Shown here: positions 20,117 to 28,633 of the stretch, one piece after another
Layout: each line of letters opens with the position of its first letter
How positions within the stretch are numbered: the first letter of the stretch is position 1
DNA from: Micromonospora craterilacus
GTDB lineage: Bacteria; Actinomycetota; Actinomycetes; Mycobacteriales; Micromonosporaceae
DNA: 33,469 nt
NCBI RefSeq assembly: GCF_003236315.1
Contig: NZ_POTY01000045.1
Location: 1-33,469 of the forward strand
Direction: 5' to 3'
Made by a program: the position numbers and the translations under genes
Notes under the pieces: model-generated
What the model was told of the DNA's origin: nothing
What the model saw: only the letters and a program-made list of their open reading frames with translations
Database searches by the model: none

Positions 20117-21385
20117 GTGGATGTCGCCGAGGCGCTCGCTGTGCTCATGTCCCCGCAAGGTCGGGTCGACCCGTACCCGGTGTACGAACGGCTGCGTGGC
20201 CACGGGCCGGTGGTCCAGGCCGGTCCGAACATGTACGTGGTCACCGGCTACGCCGAGGCCGACGAGCTGCTCCGGGACGCCCGCGTCCAGGTGCTGGACG
20301 ACCACCTGCGTGACGATCTCCTGCCGGCCTGGCGGGACAGCCCCGCCGTGTCGTCGATCGCCCGGTCGATGCTGCGCACCAATCCTCCCGATCACAGCCG
20401 GATGCGCCGGCTCGCCGCCGGAGCCTTCACCCCGCGCCGGATCGCCGCGATGCGGGACGTGGTGACCGCGCAGGCCGACGAGCTGGTCGACATGATGGCG
20501 GCGGCCGGCCGGGACGGCACCCCGGTCGACTTCATGGCCGAGTTCGCCTATCCGTTGCCGGTCGGGGTGATCTGCGCGCTGCTCGGCGTGCCCACCGCCG
20601 ACCGCCCGCTGTTCCGGCGCTGGGCGGCCGACCTGACCGGCATCCTGGAGCCGGAGATCACCCCGGCGGAACTGGCCGTGGCCGACGCCGGTGCCACCGA
20701 GCTGCGCGGCTACTTCACCGAGCTGGTGGCCGCCCGGCGGCGGCGGCCGGCCGACGACCTGACCACCGCCCTGGTGCAGGCGCACGACGCCGGCGACCGG
20801 CTCTCCGGCGAGGAACTGCTGGCCAACCTGGTGATCCTGCTCGTCGCGGGCTTCGAGACCACCACCAACCTGCTGGGCAACGGCCTCGCGGTGCTGTTGG
20901 CGCATCCCGGGGCGGCCGACGTGCTGCGCCGGCATCCGGAGCACGCCCCGGCGTACGTGGACGAACTGCTCCGTTTCGACTCGCCGGTGCAGCTGACCAC
21001 CCGGACCAGCAGCGAGACGGTCCGGGTCGGTGGGGCCGAGCTGGTCGCCGGCAGTTGGATCCTGTTGCTGCTCGGCGCGGCCAACCGTGACCCTCGGCGC
21101 TACCCGACGCCGGAGCGCTTCGACCCGTGGCGGGCGCAGCTGGCCCCGCTCTCCTTCGGCGCCGGCCCGCACTACTGTCTCGGCGCCGGGCTGGCTCGGC
21201 TGGAGGCGCAGGTCGCCGTCCCGTTGCTGCTGCGCCGGCTGCCCGGGCTGGCCCCGGCGGGCACGCCCCGGCGGCGGAGCCGGTTGACCCTGCGTGGGTA
21301 CGACAGCCTTCCGGTCACCGTCGGTGAGCCGGCCCCGGCCGCTGATCATGGTGCGCCGGCCGGGACGGCTCCGGGCACTCCGTAG
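20117..21385 (+). CDS. cytochrome P450
   Basis: A soluble bacterial class I P450 (422 residues). The I-helix oxygen-binding motif AGFETT is at 244-249, the K-helix ExxR is ELLR at 283-286, and the heme loop FGAGPHYCLGAG places the thiolate ligand at Cys354. It is 422 residues long with no membrane anchor. Substrate cannot be read from sequence; no ferredoxin, reductase or biosynthetic cluster genes adjoin, so redox partners must be encoded elsewhere. GTG at 20117 follows GAGGAGG at good spacing. The stop overlaps a good -10 box for def. It sits in an otherwise conserved housekeeping block, so it looks accessory. The C-terminus is an Ala/Pro-rich tail. Confidence 0.93.
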   Translation: MDVAEALAVLMSPQGRVDPYPVYERLRGHGPVVQAGPNMYVVTGYAEADELLRDARVQVLDDHLRDDLLPAWRDSPAVSSIARSMLRTNPPDHSRMRRLAAGAFTPRRIAAMRDVVTAQADELVDMMAAAGRDGTPVDFMAEFAYPLPVGVICALLGVPTADRPLFRRWAADLTGILEPEITPAELAVADAGATELRGYFTELVAARRRRPADDLTTALVQAHDAGDRLSGEELLANLVILLVAGFETTTNLLGNGLAVLLAHPGAADVLRRHPEHAPAYVDELLRFDSPVQLTTRTSSETVRVGGAELVAGSWILLLLGAANRDPRRYPTPERFDPWRAQLAPLSFGAGPHYCLGAGLARLEAQVAVPLLLRRLPGLAPAGTPRRRSRLTLRGYDSLPVTVGEPAPAADHGAPAGTAPGTP

Positions 21386-21388
21386 ACT
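21383..21388 (+). promoter_or_regulatory. candidate -10 box of the def-fmt-rsmB promoter
   Basis: TAGACT, the same hexamer as upstream of efp, overlaps the P450 stop codon 43 nt before def. No clear -35 at proper spacing. Confidence 0.4.
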
Positions 21389-21430
21389 GGTACGGCACGG
21401 CCCTGTCCCACCGCTAAGGAGTCGACCCGC

Positions 21431-21991
21431 GTGACCGTCCAGCCCATCCGTCTGTTCGGGGATCCGGTGCTGCGCACGCCGGCCGATCCGGTGGTCGACT
21501 TCGACGCCGAGCTGCGCAAGCTCATCGCCGACCTGACCGACACCATGCGTGAGCAGAACGGCGCGGGTCTCGCCGCGCCGCAACTCGGCGTCGGCCTGCG
21601 GGTGTTCGCCTTCGACGTGGACGACGTGGTCGGGCACCTGGTGAACCCGGTGCTGGAGTTTCCGGACGCCGAGGAGCAGGACGGCCCGGAGGGCTGCCTG
21701 TCCATCCCCGGTTTGTACTTCGACACGAAGCGCCGGCAGAACGTGATCGCCAAGGGCTTCAACGGCTATGGCGACCCGATGCAGATCGTCGGCACCGGCC
21801 TGATGGCGCGCTGCGTGCAGCACGAGACCGACCACCTCGACGGGGTGCTGTTCATCGACCGGCTGGATCCGGCGGGCCGCAAGGAGGCGATGAAGGCGAT
21901 CCGGCAGGCCGAGTGGTACGACGTCGCCGCCCCGCCCACGGTCAAGCTGAGCCCGCACGCCGCCGGCAGCCCCTTCGGTCTGGGGCGGTGA
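21431..21991 (+). CDS. def: peptide deformylase
   Basis: Def removes the N-formyl group from nascent proteins using a metal (Fe or Zn). The three PDF motifs are intact in 186 residues: GAGLAAPQ (44-51), EGCLS (87-91, metal Cys89) and HETDH (131-135, two metal histidines and catalytic Glu132). GTG at 21431 has AAGGAG 9 nt upstream. It precedes fmt, which adds the formyl group, with only 4 nt between, so the two opposing activities are co-expressed. Confidence 0.97.
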   Translation: MTVQPIRLFGDPVLRTPADPVVDFDAELRKLIADLTDTMREQNGAGLAAPQLGVGLRVFAFDVDDVVGHLVNPVLEFPDAEEQDGPEGCLSIPGLYFDTKRRQNVIAKGFNGYGDPMQIVGTGLMARCVQHETDHLDGVLFIDRLDPAGRKEAMKAIRQAEWYDVAAPPTVKLSPHAAGSPFGLGR

Positions 21992-21995
21992 CCCG

Positions 21996-22922
21996 GTGCG
22001 TGTGATCTTCGCCGGTACGCCGGCCGTCGCCGTTCCCGCACTGGCCGCCGTGGCGGCTTCCCGGCACGAGCTGGTCGCCGTGGTCACCCGACCGGACGCG
22101 CCCGCCGGGCGGGGCCGGGGCCTGGTCCGGTCCCCGGTCGGGGCCTGGGCCGACGAACGTGGCATCGAGGTGCTCACCCCGGCCCGTCCGCGCGAGCCGG
22201 AGTTCCTGGACCGGCTGCGTGAGCTGGCACCCGACTGCGTGCCGGTGGTCGCCTACGGCGCGTTGGTGCCGCCGGTAGCGCTCGCGATCCCTCGGCACGG
22301 CTGGGTGAACCTGCACTTCTCGCTGCTGCCCGCGTGGCGCGGCGCCGCACCCGTGCAGCACGCCGTGCTGCACGGTGACGAGCTGACCGGGGCCAGCGTC
22401 TTCCAGTTGGAGGAGGGGCTGGACACCGGGCCGGTCTACGGCACGTTGACCGACGAGATCCGGCCCGCCGACACCTCCGGCGACCTGCTGGAGCGGCTCG
22501 CGCACACGGGTGCCGGGCTGCTGGTGGCGGTCCTCGACGCGCTGGCGGACGGCACCGCCCGGGCCGAGCCGCAGCCCGCCGACGGGGTGTCGCTGGCACC
22601 GAAGCTGACCGTCGAGGACGCTCGGGTTCGCTGGGCCGACCCGGCCTTCGCGGTGGACCGCCGGATCCGTGCCTGCACCCCGGCGCCCGGCCCGTGGACG
22701 ACGTTCCGTGGCGAGCGGGTGAAGCTCGGCACGGTCACCCCGGCCCCCGACGCCCCGGCCCTCAAGCCCGGCGAGCTGCTGGTGGAGAAGGCCCGGGTGG
22801 TGGCCGGCACGGCCACCGTCCCGGTCCGGCTCGGCGAGGTGCGGGCGGCGGGCAAGCGGGCCATGGCGGCGACCGACTGGGCGCGCGGCGCCCGGGTCAG
22901 CGCGGGGGAGGAGTTCGCGTGA
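21996..22922 (+). CDS. fmt: methionyl-tRNA formyltransferase
   Basis: Fmt formylates initiator Met-tRNA with 10-formyl-THF. The 308-residue protein has the start [32 protein letters not shown] (the tRNA-contacting loop), and the catalytic core [25 protein letters not shown] with the conserved Asn, His and SLLP, followed by Asp in GLDTGPV. The C-terminal OB-like domain (about 205-305) completes the family architecture. GTG at 21996 is used. Its stop overlaps the rsmB GTG by 4 nt (GTGA). Confidence 0.96.
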   Translation: MRVIFAGTPAVAVPALAAVAASRHELVAVVTRPDAPAGRGRGLVRSPVGAWADERGIEVLTPARPREPEFLDRLRELAPDCVPVVAYGALVPPVALAIPRHGWVNLHFSLLPAWRGAAPVQHAVLHGDELTGASVFQLEEGLDTGPVYGTLTDEIRPADTSGDLLERLAHTGAGLLVAVLDALADGTARAEPQPADGVSLAPKLTVEDARVRWADPAFAVDRRIRACTPAPGPWTTFRGERVKLGTVTPAPDAPALKPGELLVEKARVVAGTATVPVRLGEVRAAGKRAMAATDWARGARVSAGEEFA

Positions 22923-24334
22923 GGGACACCGCTCCTCGGCGGGGGTTCGACCGCCGGGGCCCGCGCGTGGCGCGCCCGGCGATGGACCGACCGCGGTATG
23001 CCGCGTACGAGGCCGTCGCGGCGGTGCACCGGGACGACGCGTACGCCAACCTGGTGCTGCCGGCGATCCTGCGGGAGGAGGGGCTGACCGGTCGGGACGC
23101 GGCCTTCGCCACCGAGCTGACCTACGGCACGCTGCGCCATCTCGGCACCCTCGACGCGATCCTCACCTCCGCGGCCGGCCGGGACGTGCAGCGGATCGAC
23201 CCACCGGTACGCGACGCGTTGCGGATCGGTGCGTACCAGCTGCTGCACACCCGGGTGCCGGCACACGCGGCGGTCTCCTCGACCGTCGACCTGGTCCGGG
23301 CGGTCGGGCAGGGTGCCACCGGGTTCGCCAACGCGGTGCTGCGCGAGGTCGCCGGCCGCGACGCCGACGAGTGGGTGTCCCGTCTGGCGCCGTTGATGGA
23401 GACCGACCCGATCGGTCACCTCGCCCTGGCCTACAGCCATCCACAGTGGATCGTCCGGGCGTTCTCCGAGGCGCTCGGCGGAGACCTCGGGGAGACCACC
23501 CGCCTGCTGATCGAGGACAACGTCCGGCCACCGGTGCACCTGTGCGCCCGGCCCGGTCTGGCCGATCCGGTCGAGCTGGCCGACGAGGTGGGTGGCGCAC
23601 CGGGTGCCTTCTCGCCGTACGCGGTCTATCTCGGCGGCGGCGCCCCCGGCGACCTGGCGGCGGTGGCCGACGGGCGGGCCCACGTCCAGGACGAGGGCTC
23701 CCAGCTGGTGGCGGACGCCCTCGCCACGGCGTCGGTGGACGGCGCGGACGGCCGCTGGCTCGACCTGTGCGCCGGGCCGGGCGGCAAGTCGGGGCTGCTC
23801 GGTGCGCTCGCGGCGCAGCGTGGGGCGCGGCTGACCGCGGTGGAGGTGGCCGAGCATCGGGCCCGGCTGGTCACCCAGGCGACCCAGGGTCTGCCGGTGA
23901 CCGTGCTGAACACCGACGGCCGGCTGGTCGGCGCCGAGCCGAAGCTGCCGGAGGAGCATTTCGACCGGGTGCTGGTCGACGCACCGTGCACCGGGCTGGG
24001 CTCGCTGCGCCGCCGGCCGGAGTCGCGCTGGCGGCGCCAGCCGTCGGATCTGCCGGCGCTGACCCGGTTGCAGCGCGAGTTGCTCGTCGCCGGGCTGCGG
24101 GCGGTCCGCCCCGGCGGTGTGGTGGCGTACGTGACCTGCTCACCGCACACCGTGGAGACCCACGTGACGGTGACCGAGGCGGCCCGCCGCTCCGGCATGT
24201 CGGTGGATTTCGTCGACGCCCGGCCGCTGCTGCCCGCCGGCATGCCGGGGCTCGGCGACGGGCCGACGGTGCAGCTGTGGCCGCACCGGCACGGCACCGA
24301 CGCCATGTTCATCGCCGTGCTGCGCCGCGGCTGA
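22919..24334 (+). CDS. rsmB: 16S rRNA (cytosine-967-C5)-methyltransferase
   Basis: RsmB/Sun makes m5C967 in 16S rRNA. From GTG 22919 the 471 residues hold an N-terminal NusB-like RNA-binding domain (about 22-165, with [24 protein letters not shown]) and a Rossmann methyltransferase domain: [20 protein letters not shown] motif, DAPCTGLG with Cys357 and TCSPH with Cys407, the two cysteines of RNA m5C methyltransferases. Upstream in-frame sequence lies inside fmt and is not RsmB-like. A GGAGGAG sequence precedes the start. A perfect 13-bp terminator follows 8 nt after the stop. Confidence 0.95.
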   Translation: MRDTAPRRGFDRRGPRVARPAMDRPRYAAYEAVAAVHRDDAYANLVLPAILREEGLTGRDAAFATELTYGTLRHLGTLDAILTSAAGRDVQRIDPPVRDALRIGAYQLLHTRVPAHAAVSSTVDLVRAVGQGATGFANAVLREVAGRDADEWVSRLAPLMETDPIGHLALAYSHPQWIVRAFSEALGGDLGETTRLLIEDNVRPPVHLCARPGLADPVELADEVGGAPGAFSPYAVYLGGGAPGDLAAVADGRAHVQDEGSQLVADALATASVDGADGRWLDLCAGPGGKSGLLGALAAQRGARLTAVEVAEHRARLVTQATQGLPVTVLNTDGRLVGAEPKLPEEHFDRVLVDAPCTGLGSLRRRPESRWRRQPSDLPALTRLQRELLVAGLRAVRPGGVVAYVTCSPHTVETHVTVTEAARRSGMSVDFVDARPLLPAGMPGLGDGPTVQLWPHRHGTDAMFIAVLRRG

Positions 24335-24341
24335 CGCCGAT

Positions 24342-24373
24342 CCGCGGCACGGCTGACCCCAGCCGTGCCGCGG
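24342..24373. terminator. bidirectional terminator between rsmB and the lipoprotein genes
   Basis: Perfect 13-bp arms CCGCGGCACGGCT (24342-24354) and its complement (24361-24373) around a GACCCC loop, 8 nt after the rsmB stop and between convergent genes. There is no U tract, typical of high-GC hosts. Confidence 0.8.
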
Positions 24374-24428
24374 CTCACCCGTCGGCCCTGCCGCGCTCGG
24401 GTCCGACCCGGCGTGGCTAAGGGGGCGG

Positions 24429-25307
24429 TCAGTTGATCGGCAGCGCCCCGGTGCCGGCGCCCTTCATCGAACGGGTGAGTTCTTTGCTCCACAGGAAGCA
24501 CTGCACCCCCCGGTTGCCGCTGCGCCACTCGTCCTGTCCGGGGTGGTAGACGATGGTGCCGACGCGGTACTGGAGATTGCCGTCGTCGGGGAGCTTGGCG
24601 AATTTGGCGATCACGCTGCGGCAGGCCCGGTGGGTCCGCTCGGAGTTCTTCAGGAAGGCGGAATAGCTGGACTCCGGGGCCCGCCAGATGCCGGCGAATT
24701 CGGCCCGGTGTCGGGTGGTGCACTTGACGGCGACCATCTCGGCCACCTCGTCGCCCTGGATGCTGGCGTTGAAGCAACCATGCCGCAGCGGCGACGACCC
24801 GGCCAGCGAGCCGGACAGGCTGGTGGCGCGCTGCTCCGGGATCGGATCGTCGAGGCTGCGGGTCTCGTGGGCGTCACAGCGGAACCAGCGTGCGCCACCG
24901 GTCCAGGCCGGCGGCGACGGGAAGACGATGGTCAGCCCGATCCGGCTGGTGCGCCAGTCGCCGCCCAGCGCGGTCCGGACCTCCCGGTCGCACTCGCCGA
25001 ACGCGGCGCGCATCCCCGCGCTGCCGGCGGCAGGCGGGTTGGCGCCGCCCGCGTCGGTGAGCGTACCGACGTGCAGGGTCTCGACCCGGTGCGGTTGCTC
25101 GCAGTCCACCGGGGCGTACGCCCGCAGGTAGCCGACCTCCTGCAGCCGGGGGTGGCAGGTCTTCGACTCGGGGGTGAACACCGTGGGGGCGGCCATCGGT
25201 GCCCAGTCGTCGACCAGGTCACCGTCCGTTCCGGCCGGCCTGCTGCAACCGGCCAGCGCCAGTGTCGCCACCGTGCCCAACGCGATCCCGGCCAGCCACC
25301 GTCGCAT
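24429..25307 (-). CDS. septum-formation-family lipoprotein, copy 1
   Basis: A secreted lipoprotein of 292 residues. MRRWLAGIALGTVATLALAGC is a signal peptide with lipobox LAGC (lipidated Cys21). The exported part has two related segments of the Septum_form type: CHPRLQEVGYLRAYAPVDCEQPHRVE near residues 50-75 and GCFNASIQGDEVAEMVAVKCTTRHRAEFAG near 175-205, with several cysteines that could form disulfides. Function is unknown; the family name comes from related mycobacterial proteins. The ATG at 25307 was chosen because AGGAGG lies 9 nt upstream; an earlier in-frame GTG (25328) precedes that site. A paralogue lies upstream. A hairpin abuts its ribosome-binding site. Confidence 0.75.
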   Translation of the reverse strand: MRRWLAGIALGTVATLALAGCSRPAGTDGDLVDDWAPMAAPTVFTPESKTCHPRLQEVGYLRAYAPVDCEQPHRVETLHVGTLTDAGGANPPAAGSAGMRAAFGECDREVRTALGGDWRTSRIGLTIVFPSPPAWTGGARWFRCDAHETRSLDDPIPEQRATSLSGSLAGSSPLRHGCFNASIQGDEVAEMVAVKCTTRHRAEFAGIWRAPESSYSAFLKNSERTHRACRSVIAKFAKLPDDGNLQYRVGTIVYHPGQDEWRSGNRGVQCFLWSKELTRSMKGAGTGALPIN

Positions 25308-25323
25308 CACCGTCGACCTCCTG

Positions 25324-25362
25324 CTCACGCCGCCCGTCAGCGAAGCCAGGCGGCGGCGTGAG
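25324..25362 (-). promoter_or_regulatory. 11-bp hairpin just upstream of the copy 1 ribosome-binding site
   Basis: On the minus strand, CTCACGCCGCC (25362-25352) pairs perfectly with GGCGGCGTGAG (25334-25324) over a 17-nt loop. AGGAGG starts two bases after the stem. It may end copy 2 transcripts or control access to the copy 1 Shine-Dalgarno. Confidence 0.5.
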
Positions 25363-25461
25363 GCACCACTGCTACTGCGCCTGATGGTTCGCTCGCTCCG
25401 CCCGCTCCCGCGCCCCCGTGGATCGTGGCACGCCTCGGTGCGGCAGCATACGGCACGATGG

Positions 25462-26349
25462 TCAGGTCACCGGTAGTCCCCGCGGGCCGACTCCGCGCAT
25501 CGAACCGGTGAGCTTGCGGTCGTCGCTCCACAGGAAACAGCGGACCCCGCGGTCGCCCTCGTCCCATTCCCGCTGCGACGGCGGATAGAAGATCGAGCCG
25601 GCGCGGTAGGGCAGCTCGGGATTGTTCGGCACGTCGGCGAACGCGGCGATCAGTTCCATGCAGCGCTTGTGTGCCAGATCGGCGGCGCCGACGAACTGCT
25701 CCCAGGTCACGTCCCGTTCGATGTACACCCCGACGAACTCGGCGCGGTGCGGCGCGGTGCACAGCACCGGGGCCATGTAGTTGAGGTTGTCGCCGATGAG
25801 TTTGGGGTCGAAACAGCGGTGGATCAGTGGTGAATCGCCGATCAGGGCCCCGCGCAGGCTGCCGGTGCGGTTGACCGGCCGGGTGTTGTCGATGCTGTCG
25901 GTCTCGCTCAGGTCGCAGCGGAACCACCGGGCGCCGCCGTTCCAGGCCGACACCGAGGGCAGGGCGATGTTCAGGGTCAGCCGGGCGGTGTGCCAGTCGC
26001 CGCCGAGTACCAGCCGGGCCCGCTGGTCGCATTCGGCCCGGGCCGTCCGCAGCGCTGCCGATCCCGGTTCGGGCCGTGGACCGTCGGCCTCCGGGCCGGT
26101 GAACTCGCCGACGTGGACCGCCTCGGCCAGGTGGTTGCGGGCGCAGTCCACGGTCTCGTAGGTGCTCGCCTGCACGACCGCGGTGATCCGGGGCAGGCAG
26201 GCGTCGGTGGCCGGCACGAACATCGCCGGCACGCGCAGCGCGGGCCAGTCGTCGGTGAGGTCGCCGTCCGTCCCGCCCGGGCGTACGCAGCCGCTCAGCA
26301 GTATCGCCGCCACGCCGGCCAGCGCCAGCGCTGCGAGCCACCGTCGCAT
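25462..26349 (-). CDS. septum-formation-family lipoprotein, copy 2
   Basis: A 295-residue paralogue of copy 1. [21 protein letters not shown] is a signal peptide with lipobox LSGC (lipidated Cys21). The mature part shares the same blocks in order: [54 protein letters not shown] ... [13 protein letters not shown] and GVRCFLWS. The two genes lie head to tail on the minus strand, 154 nt apart, and share the opening MRRWLA, so they arose by tandem duplication but have diverged widely. ATG at 26349 follows GGAAAGGG; longer upstream reading frames are not signal-peptide-like. Role unknown, probably cell envelope. Confidence 0.75.
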   Translation of the reverse strand: MRRWLAALALAGVAAILLSGCVRPGGTDGDLTDDWPALRVPAMFVPATDACLPRITAVVQASTYETVDCARNHLAEAVHVGEFTGPEADGPRPEPGSAALRTARAECDQRARLVLGGDWHTARLTLNIALPSVSAWNGGARWFRCDLSETDSIDNTRPVNRTGSLRGALIGDSPLIHRCFDPKLIGDNLNYMAPVLCTAPHRAEFVGVYIERDVTWEQFVGAADLAHKRCMELIAAFADVPNNPELPYRAGSIFYPPSQREWDEGDRGVRCFLWSDDRKLTGSMRGVGPRGLPVT

Positions 26350-26584
26350 CGTCCGCCCTTTCCGGGAGCCGTCGCCCGGCTGCCGGCCCTCGTGCCCACC
26401 GGCCTGCACGATACCGTCACCGTCCCTGATGGAGTGTTGCCGCGATTCGGTCGCTCGGCCAGTTATGGCCCTGCTTCGGCCTGTTCCGCCGGCCCGAAGG
26501 GGGCCATTCTGCACCATTGGTCACCTCTGCGTCACGGGGTGTTCCGGATGGTGGCGTGCTGTCAGCGGTCGGTGGCCACGTTCG

Positions 26585-26590
26585 TACACT
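26585..26590 (+). promoter_or_regulatory. -10 box giving a probably leaderless rpe transcript
   Basis: TACACT ends 6 nt before the rpe GTG at 26597, the spacing at which transcription would start on the GTG itself. No Shine-Dalgarno is found in the bases before GTG. Leaderless mRNAs are frequent in Actinobacteria. No -35 match is obvious. The remaining divergent gap to copy 2 (26350-26584) shows no gene I can support. Confidence 0.55.
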
Positions 26591-26596
26591 GGCCCT

Positions 26597-27277
26597 GTGA
26601 CCGTACCGCCGCCGATCGTCGCGCCAAGTATCCTCGCTGCCGATTTCGCCCGTCTCGCCGAAGAGGTCCGTGCTGTCGAGAACGCCGCGGACTGGTTGCA
26701 CGTGGACGTGATGGACAACCACTTCGTGCCCAACCTGACCATCGGGTTGCCCGTGGTGCAGAGCCTTCGGGCCGCTACCGAGCTGCCCTTCGACGTGCAC
26801 CTGATGATCGAGGATCCGCGCCGCTGGGCACCCGGCTACGCCGATGCCGGGGCGTACAACGTCACCTTCCACGCCGAGGCGTGCGACGATCCGGTGGCGC
26901 TGGCCAAGGACCTGCGGGCAGCCGGCGCCAAGGCGGGGCTGGCGATCGACCGGGACACCCCCATCGAGCCCTACCTCGACCTGCTGCCCAGCTTCGACAC
27001 GCTGCTGGTCATGACCATCAAGGCCGGGTTCGGTGGGCAGCGGTTCGTCCCGCAGCTGCTGGACAAGGTCCGTACCGCACGGCGGCACGTCGACGCCGGC
27101 CACCTCGAGCTGCGCATCGAGGTCGACGGGGGGATCGCCGCCGACACCATCGAGCAGGCCGCCGCCGCCGGTGCCGACGCCTTCGTCGCGGGCACCGCGG
27201 TCTACGGCGCGGACGACCCGGCCGAGGCGGTACGCCGGCTGCGCGGGCTGGCGGAGCGCGCGGCGACCGGGGTCTGA
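26597..27277 (+). CDS. rpe: ribulose-phosphate 3-epimerase
   Basis: Rpe interconverts ribulose 5-phosphate and xylulose 5-phosphate in the pentose phosphate pathway; ribulose 5-phosphate is also the RibB substrate used downstream. The 226-residue TIM barrel has [12 protein letters not shown] (with catalytic-site Ser/Asp), [19 protein letters not shown] (metal His/Asp), [22 protein letters not shown] and VDGGI. GTG at 26597 was chosen because [16 protein letters not shown] is the family's usual N-terminus and a -10 box sits just ahead. Its stop lies one nucleotide before the GTG of the response regulator. Confidence 0.96.
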   Translation: MTVPPPIVAPSILAADFARLAEEVRAVENAADWLHVDVMDNHFVPNLTIGLPVVQSLRAATELPFDVHLMIEDPRRWAPGYADAGAYNVTFHAEACDDPVALAKDLRAAGAKAGLAIDRDTPIEPYLDLLPSFDTLLVMTIKAGFGGQRFVPQLLDKVRTARRHVDAGHLELRIEVDGGIAADTIEQAAAAGADAFVAGTAVYGADDPAEAVRRLRGLAERAATGV

Positions 27278-27278
27278 G

Positions 27279-28259
27279 GTGGAGCCCGCCGGCGACCGCA
27301 AGGACGTGATCCTCGTCGTCGACGACGACGAGGACATCGCCCGCTTCGTCGAGTTCAACCTGCGGCTGCACGGCTTCGAGGTGATGCACGCCGGCGACGG
27401 CCAGGAGGCGCTCGACCTGATCGAGCGGCAGCGGCCCGACCTGGCCGTGGTCGACCTGATGATGCCGCGGGTGGACGGCCTGGAACTGACCCGGCGGCTG
27501 CGCGCCGACCCGATGACCGCGGCCCTGCCGGTGATCATGCTGACCGCCAAGGGGATGACCCAGGACAAGGTCAACGGGCTCAGCGCCGGCGCCGACGACT
27601 ACCTGGTCAAGCCCTTCGACACCCTGGAGCTGCTGGCCCGGGTCACCTCGACCCTGCGGCGCAACAAGGAGTTCCGCGAGGTCTCCCCGCTGACCGGCCT
27701 GCCGGGCAACAACCGCATCCGCCGGGAGATCGCCGACCGGGTCCGCGGCGGGGCCGACTACGCGGTCGGCTACATCGACATCGACCGGTTCAAGAGCGTC
27801 AACGACCGGTACGGGTTCTCCCGGGGCGACGACTTCATCTCCGCGCTGGCCCGTTGCCTGCACCGGGCGGTGGTCTCGGTGGCGCTGCCGCCGGCCTTCC
27901 TCGGTCACGTCGGCGGCGACGACTTCGTCTTCGTCTGCGCACCCGAGCAGGTCGTGCCGCTCACCTCGCGGGTGTCGATGGACTTCGAGAAGGCCGCGGA
28001 CGCGCTCTACGACCACACCGACCGGGAACGCGGCTACGTGGAGCTGAAGGACCGGCGGGGCAACATCCGGCGAGCCGCGCTGGTCACCCTCTCCATCGGG
28101 GTCACCGTCTCCGACGCCGACAAGCGGATCACCGACCCGCTGGAGGCGATGACGGTCGCCTCCGAGATGAAGACCGTGGCGAAGAGCCAACCCGGCTCGT
28201 ACGTGGCGGTGGATCGCCGGCGCGGGGTCGCCGATCCCAATCACCGTCATGTGAAGTAG
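27279..28259 (+). CDS. response regulator with REC and degenerate GGDEF domains
   Basis: A 326-residue protein: an N-terminal receiver domain (about 9-125) with acidic pocket Asp15-Asp17, phosphoacceptor Asp59 (VVDLMMP) and Lys111 (LVKPF), then a GGDEF domain (about 135-310). The GGDEF signature reads GGDDF at 212-216; IDIDRFKSVNDRYGFSRGDDF precedes it and is well kept. No RxxD inhibitory site is found in the five residues before. The E-to-D change may lower diguanylate cyclase activity or make the domain a sensor. No sensor kinase lies nearby, so it is an orphan. GTG at 27279 starts one base after the rpe stop, so the pair are likely cotranscribed. Partner c-di-GMP effector BldD is encoded at 1183-1671. 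Confidence 0.9.
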   Translation: MEPAGDRKDVILVVDDDEDIARFVEFNLRLHGFEVMHAGDGQEALDLIERQRPDLAVVDLMMPRVDGLELTRRLRADPMTAALPVIMLTAKGMTQDKVNGLSAGADDYLVKPFDTLELLARVTSTLRRNKEFREVSPLTGLPGNNRIRREIADRVRGGADYAVGYIDIDRFKSVNDRYGFSRGDDFISALARCLHRAVVSVALPPAFLGHVGGDDFVFVCAPEQVVPLTSRVSMDFEKAADALYDHTDRERGYVELKDRRGNIRRAALVTLSIGVTVSDADKRITDPLEAMTVASEMKTVAKSQPGSYVAVDRRRGVADPNHRHVK

Positions 28260-28317
28260 CTCGCCCGGGTGGCCCAACACCCCCGAGGGCGTGTAAAACT
28301 TCCCTCAGTACCCACCA

Positions 28318-28488
28318 CGCGCTGGCGGGACTCGGTGTAATTCCGAACCGGCGGTGATCCACGGTCCGACCGTGGTAAGCCCGCGACCCGGGAGCGGTTC
28401 GTCCGCCCGGTGGACCTGGTGAAAATCCGGGGCCGACGGTTGGGTGCGGCCCGTCCGCGCCCAGACAGTCCGGATGGGAGACAGCGCG
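28318..28488 (+). promoter_or_regulatory. FMN riboswitch (RFN element)
   Basis: All RFN boxes occur in order: GTGTAATTCCGAACCGGCGG, GGTAAGCCCGCGACCCGG, GGTGAAAATCCGGGGCCGAC and AGTCCGGATGGGAGA. P1 pairs CGCGCTG (28318-28324) with CAGCGCG (28482-28488). It lies upstream of ribD and is expected to reduce rib expression when FMN binds. The following 145 nt (28489-28633) hold short hairpins such as CGCCG-GAATT-CGGCG near 28511-28525 that could be part of the expression platform. Confidence 0.95.
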
Positions 28489-28633
28489 CGGGACGGAAGG
28501 GTCGTACGGCTCGCCGGAATTCGGCGTGCCCGCGCGGCCAGCCGGGGCGGCTGCGCCGTACCCGGATTCCGCCGCCGACCTGTCTGCGCTCCCGCCCCGC
28601 CCGCGCGAACGAGCGAGAGGGCATGGGCAGGCG

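Noticed and set aside
26350..26517. 56-residue N-terminal extension of lipoprotein copy 2
   Set aside because: It would bury the signal peptide, and the MRRWLA start with GGAAAGGG upstream matches copy 1.
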